A DNA stretch of 26,063 nt from Mnemiopsis leidyi (taxonomy: Eukaryota; Ctenophora; Tentaculata; Lobata; Bolinopsidae). The translations under genes were made by a program, and so were the position numbers. Location: the NCBI GenBank assembly GCA_000226015.1, contig JH156626.1, forward strand, positions 128,728 through 154,790. The letters run 5' to 3'. The notes below the pieces were generated by a model. That model made no database searches. It worked only from the letters and a program-made list of their open reading frames with translations, and was not told where the DNA came from. Each line of letters starts with the position of its first letter. Positions within the stretch are counted from its first letter, which is position 1. Positions 9,382 through 18,300 of this stretch are shown here, in pieces.

Positions 9382-12300
9382 GTATGTCGTGGCGGTTCAG
9401 TTTAGTTTTGGCGGTTCTTCTCATTTGTAGTGGCGATGGTCAGAAACTGCGTATCTACAATGGAGAACGGGCGTTAGAGGGCGAATTCCCTTTTATAGTG
9501 AGCGATTGCACGATACATCTACATTATATAATAGCATATTGTGGCTTCAGTCTTGAAGCAAAACGAAAGTTTCGATGTAAATAAACTATTTTCAATTTTA
9601 TCCCCCCTTTTAAAATCAAAATTTACCACTTTCTCCATTCTCAGAGTTTAATCCTAGCGTCATCCTCCTTTTCGAGCGATGGATCTGGAGCTACAGGACA
9701 GAACATGTGCGGGGGCTCTATCCTCAGTGATCGAATCATCCTGACGGCCGCTCACTGCGTCGTTAGGGATACCGCCGTGACGGACCCCGCCACGTCGGCT
9801 ACCGTGGACGAGCTTTATAACCCGAGAAACCTGGAAGTCAACGTGGGCGCTCTTGACATAACGCAGTATGAAGCAACTGCGAAGATGATAAGCCCCGCAG
9901 GGATCATCGTTCACGAGGATTATGATTCTGTGAGCGTTGCAAACGACATTGCTATGATAATCCTGAGCGAAGACATCGGATTGGCGGGTACCGACAAGAT
10001 TTCTGCGATAACACTGCCTGAAACTGCAGATAGGGACACTCTGTACGCTGACGGTGCTGCCGTTACGGTCATCGGTAAGGATTAGAAATTGTCCGATCTA
10101 ACACCAAAATTTGGTGTTAGATTGGACAATTATCTCAAATTGTCGCGAGGATCACATCCCCATTCAGGGACAAGGGGCTCTTGACTGAATTCACAACTCG
10201 CTCAAAAATCCGGTGATAAATCTCGCCAAAGTCTCAAGTTTAATGCAGGTGACACGTAGTACACTTTGTTCTAAAAACAGTTTTTCTCTTTATCTCTGTC
10301 TTCCTCTTTATTTTTCCAACTTAAGGTTTGTGGTCGTGACTAGACTCCATGCAAATGTCATGTCCGTGTTTGAGTAGAAGAAGAGGTCTTCTATTAAATC
10401 CCCACTCGTCTACTTTCTGCCATGACTTGTGCACAGGTATTTGTTTCGGGTCTTCTTTTTAGCTTTTTGTTCTTCGCGGAGTAAGGTAGAGATCTGTGTC
10501 CACAAGAATCTGCTCGCCACGTTGAGATGTGACATTCGAAAAGAAACCCATAGTGATAAGTAATCTATGGTCACGATCAGGTTTATAATTATGTAGTCTC
10601 AAGGACTCACAAGCTACGGCAAACATTAGTTCGAAGGCCGAAATGTCTTCATCTTTATATCTAGCGGTCATGTGATTCCCACTCAAAAGTGGCTGAAAAT
10701 TTGGGCGAGTTGTCCGTCTGCACTGTCACCCAATCAAAAAGCAATCGTTAACGAAGTAGCTTATTGATTACCTGATTTGGGACATCCCATTAAGCTCTTG
10801 AGCGAGTTGTCCTTGAGCCGATGTCATGTATTTACTAGGCCCATCGGTTTCCACTTCCAGGTATGGGGTGCTTTTTTAGTAGGGGGCGCTTTTTTAGTTA
10901 GGGTTATAAAGCAAAAACTTGTTTTCATTTATCATCAAAACAACCCGGATAATTTTGTTCTTCGCCTAAACTGTTTATCTATTTTCCAGCCCCTAAATAA
11001 GTGTCTCTAATCTCCTGCTAGGTTGGGGAACAACTGAGGATGGGGGCACCTCCGATTACCTTCGGAAACTCTCCTACACGATAACTCCTAAGGCATCCTG
11101 TAAGGAACACTACGGGGAGTCCATCTTGGACGGCATGATGTGTACAGGAACTCAGCCCCAGAAAAATCGAGCAGACACCGGAGATTCTGGTTAGATTTTT
11201 AAGGGTTGATATCTAATGGGTGGAATATGGTTCAGTCAATTTGGTTCAGAATTTTCTTTTTAATTGTAGTTGAACAAGGTCGATCTGATTTAAAGCAATA
11301 GTTTTTGGGTGTGGTATGACAATAACACAAGCGGTTGCTGTCACAGTAACACAAGCGACTGCACCTTGATACGAGCTTGCCTAAGTCTTGATCGTATAAA
11401 TAGTGAATTGACTCTCTCACATTTTAGTCGCACTCATAGAAAATTAAATTTCTCCTAACTTACACAAACTGTGCTCAAAAATCTATAATCTGATCTTAAC
11501 AGGCGGACCTTTGTTCACGAAGAAGAACGATAAATGGGTTCAAATAGCCTTAGTTAGTTGGGGGCCCACCGCAGCGGATATGACTGACACTTCTTATGAT
11601 GTTAACGCAGATGTCCTTTATTACAAAGATTGGATAACTACTCACAAAGATAGGTTAGAATTTTATAAACCTGCTGATACTGAATTTATATTTATTCTTC
11701 ATTGGCTTTTCCAGCGAATGTCCAAAAATTACGATGTTAACACGTACAGTCTCATGCTCTGTTCATCTTATTAAACTTGAAGAATAATCATGATTTATAT
11801 TTATACAGAATTATGATACCCGTCACTGACTTTGAGAATTTCAGTGCGTTCACGGACTATGTGACTACTCTGTCAGCTACCAGTAGTACAAAAGCTGTGG
11901 TTCTCGAAAACCTCAGAAACTATCTATACAAGACTATCAAAATCACTCCCGCGACCGCCGGAAAATACACAAAAATAAGTAAGCATCGACTTCACGTATG
12001 TTGTCCGCATTTTATTGTCCGAAAAGATCCGATATGAAATTTTAACTTGATTTGAATTATGCAATCAGGTTAACTTTATAACTTTATCATCAACAAAAAA
12101 ATCCTAAATTCATTAAACAGAAACTCTCTTCTCAAACACAAAATTTGTCCTCTGTCAGCAATCAAGTCCGGCACCATGAAGCCGTACGACTATCTGATGA
12201 TCTACAACGGTGACAATCCCCTCACTAACACCATGTTAGCTCAACTTACCGGAACTTTGGAGGAACAGAGTTACACCTCCACCACCACCAAGGTACTTAA

Positions 12301-15300
12301 GTCTCACTTCCACCACCACCAAGGTACTTGTCACACTTCCACGACCACCAAGGTACTTGTCACACTCCACCACACAGTACTGTCACACTCCACACACAGT
12401 ANNNNNNNNNNNNNNNNNNNNNNNNNNNNNNNNNNNNNNNNNNNNNNNNNNNNNNNNNNNNNNNNNNNNNNNNNNNNNNNNNNNNNNNNNNNNNNNNNNN
12501 NNNNNNNNNNNNNNNNNNNNNNNNNNNNNNNNNNNNNNNNNNNNNNNNNNNNNNNNNNNNNNNNNNNNNNNNNNNNNNNNNNNNNNNNNNNNNNNNNNNN
12601 NNNNNNNNNNNNNNNNNNNNNNNNNNNNNNNNNNNNNNNNNNNNNNNNNNNNNNNNNNNNNNNNNNNNNNNNNNNNNNNNNNNNNNNNNNNNNNNNNNNN
12701 NNNNNNNNNNNNNNNNNNNNNNNNNNNNNNNNNNNNNNNNNNNNNNNNNNNNNNNNNNNNNNNNNNNNNNNNNNNNNNNNNNNNNNNNNNNNNNNNNNNN
12801 NNNNNNNNNNNNNNNNNNNNNNNNNNNNNNNNNNNNNNNNNNNNNNNNNNNNNNNNNNNNNNNNNNNNNNNNNNNNNNNNNNNNNNNNNNNNNNNNNNNN
12901 NNNNNNNNNNNNNNNNNNNNNNNNNNNNNNNNNNNNNNNNNNNNNNNNNNNNNNNNNNNNNNNNNNNNNNNNNNNNNNNNNNNNNNNNNNNNNNNNNNNN
13001 NNNNNNNNNNNNNNNNNNNNNNNNNNNNNNNNNNNNNNNNNNNNNNNNNNNNNNNNNNNNNNNNNNNNNNNNNNNNNNNNNNNNNNNNNNNNNNNNNNNN
13101 NNNNNNNNNNNNNNNNNNNNNNNNNNNNNNNNNNNNNNNNNNNNNNNNNNNNNNNNNNNNNNNNNNNNNNNNNNNNNNNNNNNNNNNNNNNNNNNNNNNN
13201 NNNNNNNNNNNNNNCCACCAAGGTACTTGTCACACTTCCACCACCACCAAGGTATTTGTTACACTTCCACCACCACCAAGGTACTTGTCACACTTCCACC
13301 ACCACCAAGGTACTTGTCACACTTCCACCACCACCAAGGTACTTGTTACACTTCCACCACCACCAAGGTACTTGTCACACTTCCACCACCACCAAGGTAC
13401 TTGTTACACATCCACCACCACTATTAAGGTACTTGTCACACCTACCCTATGAAGTTGGGTACGTGGTTTAGAGGTTGGTTGGATAAAGTTTCAAACCCTC
13501 CTTAGTTGTAACAATCTATGTTAGGCTTACTAATCCAATCCTGAACAGGGCCTGACACTGGCGATAATGACAGGCAAAGAAGGAAAGTCTGACGGCTTCA
13601 CTTTTGAGTACTCTGAAGTGTCTGAAGTTGGAACAAAAACTGATCTGACCTGCACTTCCGGGTTAGAATGTTTGAAAAGTAGTTTCAATTGATTATAGTA
13701 ACGTACACAGACTACCAGTATCTCTACTGGTCAACTTCTCTTATTGGTTATTTCGGTTAGAGACTTATTTGAAGAAAGGGACGATATGATTTAAGAAAAA
13801 TAGGAAACTGCCTTTATGTACTACAAATTTATAAGTGGTCGTTGAAAATAATTTTTCAAACAACAGCAGGAGATAAACAAAGTTTATATTGTTCTGTAAG
13901 TAACTGATTTCTGACCGAACCATCTATCGGAGAAGCTCTGAATAGTTCTCACTCTGTACTCTCTGACAGGTACACCGCATGCAAGGACAACTTCTACTGT
14001 CTCAACAACCAACTGTTCTGCGAAGGGGAAGGACAATGTGAGTTTATTTTTTAGCCGACATTTAATGCACAAAGTTCGGCAACTGTAGAGTTAAAGCATT
14101 TATCATTAAGTTATTTATTGCAGAAAGCAGAATAGTTTTCTCAAATACATTTTTTACTGTTACCACGTTTTACTTGCTTTAAATTAAAGCACAACTTTAA
14201 CCAAATTTTTAAAAATTGGAAAATTAACCTGCGCAACTACTGCTATTGCAATGCCAATCGAAGATTTGCCTGCGAACAAAATATTTTTCATACAATCAAA
14301 GTAAAGCAAAGCAAGGCGGCTTCGCTTTAAAATCCAATCTTGTCATAGCTTAGCAAATAGATAGAGAAGTGTCGCTGTTGACCCTTGAAACCGCTACATG
14401 TATGCTTTTTATTTTAAGCTTATAAAACTCATTGTGCAAAACTGCAGATTCTTTTTGCTTTGTTAGTTGTTTGTCAGCTTCGTGTCCCGTGGTCTTTGCA
14501 GCTAGATCGATCATTTTCAGATAGTTTAACTTTTTAAACACAAATGCTTAGTTGCTTCTACCAGATTAGTTAAAGTTTCTGCTCCGGAGATGTGTCTTAT
14601 TTGCTGATATTGATAACTTATATTCCTATAGTTGTTGTCTTGAATTAAGTAGCTACGCATGACTGCTGTTGTAGTGTTGTGTTTTTGAAACTGTCCAGCA
14701 TGAAGGGGGAAATTCTTTTGATTAAGAAGCAAACCGGCTGGAGGGGAAAGGTTTTGATTCAAACCAGCTAAAAGGGATAACCGATAATGACAAATCTAAG
14801 AATCTTCTAGATGTACCGAGCTGGTCCCTCCAGGTATAGATGGGAGTGACGAAAGAGAAGAGCTAGAATGTCCAACTATTGAAATGATTAGCAGTAGTAC
14901 GATATCTCATAATCCGACTGAAAAGGCCAAGGATGGGAAAAACACTGGCTTCACTAACTCGGTCTCTGCGGATATGATCACAGTATTCGGCCTCCTGGCC
15001 CTCCTGAAATAGTTTTCGTATTTTTTTGAGAAATCCGAATTGTTTTAAATTCAGAACATACCTTTTTTCAACTCTTAAAGTTAGTTCAGTGCATCCTAGT
15101 CAGACCAGAACTTTATTGATCACGATTATGCATAAATTAAAATTGATTCATATTTAAGTTTTAACTTGTTATTGGTAATATAGGTCCTGTAGAATTTGAT
15201 CATACAGTTTAAGTTTAAACTTAGTACAAAATTTACAGAAATCATACTTGATTTGTTCTAATACACTTAATTGGACATAATTATCACGAACCTTCTAATC

Positions 15301-18300
15301 TCACGCTGGACTCTTGTGTATTTTGTAAATCCAAAAGGGGGACGCTGGTAATGTGCGAAATAAAATATAGAAATGTTCATTTGAATACAGAATTTAAAGG
15401 TTACAATGATATCATCGGTGGAAAAACACAGAATAAATTAGTATTGATAAGAATTATTTCATCTTCTCTTTTGAAGTGCACTTTGGAGAAGCATAATCAT
15501 ATTCCCGTTTATAAAGCATATTGATCATTATTGGACAGTTTCAAGATCGCTTGCTGCACCGTCTTCATGTCTTGGTGTTTAAAATTTCTAAAGATCACCA
15601 AATCATTTGCTGACTTGCCCTTTTCTCATACTAATAGTAAGAGGAAAAGAACACTGCTTTTGGGTGTAATTATCTTTTGGTATCATCCTTAGGTCTCGAC
15701 GGTAGTGATGAAGTAAAGGCTAATTGTGACAGCATCAATAAATCCGACGGCAGCAATAACACAAACAATAACACTGACAACAATAACACTGGCAACAACA
15801 CTGACGGTGATAACAAAACTGACACAAACAACACTGATGCAAACAACAGCTCTGGTGGTGATGGTAAAGGTGATGGTTCAGGAAATGTCAGGCTCTACCA
15901 GTCCTTGGTTCTCTGCCTAGCCCCGTTCTTGATTGCCTTGTTTGTGTAGGATTTGCTGAAAGAGCTTTTGGACCCTATTTGTTTACGTTGCCACTTAATA
16001 AATGGACTGAGTTTTAAAATGGTTGCTAGAAATAGAATCTCGTAATGAACAATGTCAGTCCAAATCGAGAAAGGCATGAATGAATTATGATTACTGATTA
16101 GTCAATAATCGTTCTTAATAATAAAACATAGCAGAGTTTATAATTGTGTTCTCGACCTATGGTACATATAGGTTATTTTATTTGTCGAAAGGGTCATATA
16201 GTTTGGTACCAATGGCGATTGGGACCACCATTGGCACCAGGCACACCACTGACCTCATAGCCATTGGCTCATTGGCGCCAATTGCCCCACTCACCAAACT
16301 ATATGACCCTTTACCTTATATTTTTGTAGTTTATGACGTGTTTTGTTAAATAATGAATGTTTTATTTTTGTATCAATAGTTTTAAATTGCGAAAAAGATT
16401 TTTGTGTGCCATATCTATCAAAAGCTTATCAGTCAAATGAAATTGTACAACAAATTTATATTTGATCGAAAACTCGATCATTTTTTAATCAATCCAGTTT
16501 TGCGATTTAAACGTTGGTATCCTTTACTCAGTTTTAACAAATGTTTTGAGCCTCAGTAAAGTCAAAATCTCGTGACTTAATCGAGGATTTATTCATTAAC
16601 GGTATAAGATTGTGTGATCTGATAAGCTGATCTGATTAATGCTGGATGACGGTGACACATTCTCTGTTACTATAGTCACTTTCTTATCTTCTAGTCTGAA
16701 GCAGTATAATAGCCAATCTCTCGAAAAAAGGAATGCATTTTGAAAAAATACATTTTCAAGGCTCATTCAAGTGCCAGCTTTCATAATCGCCAGGCCAATC
16801 TAGTTAAGCTAAAACGCTAACGGAAATTGCCATAGCATTGTCTCGGGTAATTTACCTTCTAAAACTGTTGCCAGGTCAAGATGGGAGTGATGAGAAGCAG
16901 ACAAATTGTGACAACATCAACAACAATGACGGGGGAAGTGGTGACCAACAATAACACTGACAATACTGACAACAATAACACTGACAATACTGACAACAAT
17001 AACACTGACAAATACTGACAACAATAACACTGACAAATACTGACAACAATAACTACTGACAAAAATACTGACAACAAAACTGACGATGGAAAAAATGGAG
17101 GATTTAGGAGCTTTAGATTCTATCAATTCCTCGCATTTTCTTCAGCAATGGCACATATCCTGATTACCCTTCTTTTTTGAAATTCAGGACTCACGAAATG
17201 GCTTGTTTATTGTGAAAAATCGTGATTTTTAAGGATTATAGCCAGTAATAGGGATTGATATTTGTTTTACATGGATCAAATCGATCAATCTTTCAAATTA
17301 TACCGCGATGTTATGTACTAGATAAGTAAATTCTATCTAGAAGATTCTACCCAGTTTTCCAGTCATAACCTGGTAGGCTGAACAAAGTTTAAATCATCGT
17401 ATTAGAGTTTAAGTTGACAAATTTTAGTTTAATTTATCCGGCGAACGGGAATATGCTGTAAACAAAGTCGAGGTGGATACGGCTACTGATCCATGTTAAT
17501 TAAGTACCATATAGCGTAGATTTTCATAAGATTATTGTTATTGTTATTGATATAGATTTTCATAAGATTTATTGTTATTGTTATTGTTGCTGATTATTTT
17601 GGGAGATGTTTTTAGAATAACTCTGAATTTGATATCTACCTTGAAATTAGCAAATTATAAAAAAACAAAAACAACGCGTTTTTATTTTGTACACAAAAAA
17701 AGTAACCAGTCCTTTTTAAAAAGCTGGACATTGATTCTATTGCTCAAATCGGCTGAAAAGATCAAATCATTCTATTTTGGAAGAAAATCTTGTTTCCATA
17801 TTTCGTATGGCTAATGACAATGTCCTAATGAAATTCCTTTTAAATTTTTTTGCCTTACACTGTTACAGAAGTTTGTTTATTTGTCAGTTTAATAATTCAT
17901 CCACAAATAACGTGTTTTACTTGATTATTGGTCCAATCTTTGATCTTGGATCAATTACTTAAAATTATAATCATTCTTAAGTCAAACTTTTACTTTGAAA
18001 TATTTTAGATTGAGTAAGAAAGAACATCATTTCAAGTCGTTAGAGTAAAAAAACTTAACCAGAGTGACCAGACCAACCTTGTAGGTTGATAACCTACTGT
18101 CGCGGCCATCACGCGCTCCAACGCATTTCTGGCAATATTTCAAAGAAATTCTAGACGCGCATCGCCCGTTAAGACCAACTGTTTCTACACCTCATGCTTT
18201 AACGTTCTATTGATGTTACTTCAGGCATAGACGGCAGTGACGAGGTGAAGGCAAACTGTGACGCTGTAAAGAACAACACTGACGGCAATAACGGTGGTGA

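Noticed and set aside
9645..9914. - strand frame across protease exon 2
   Set aside because: Antisense shadow of the well-supported S1 coding exon.
12176..13471. Very long open frames through the 29-bp repeat and the N gap, on both strands
   Set aside because: They exist only because the 29-bp unit has no stops and N bases are read as unknown residues. The CUB alignment supports splicing out of the repeat at 12292.
16859..17126. - strand Val/Ser/Cys-rich frames over exon 9c
   Set aside because: Antisense of the AAC-ACT-GAC repeat; the + strand has the acceptor and the LDLa motif.
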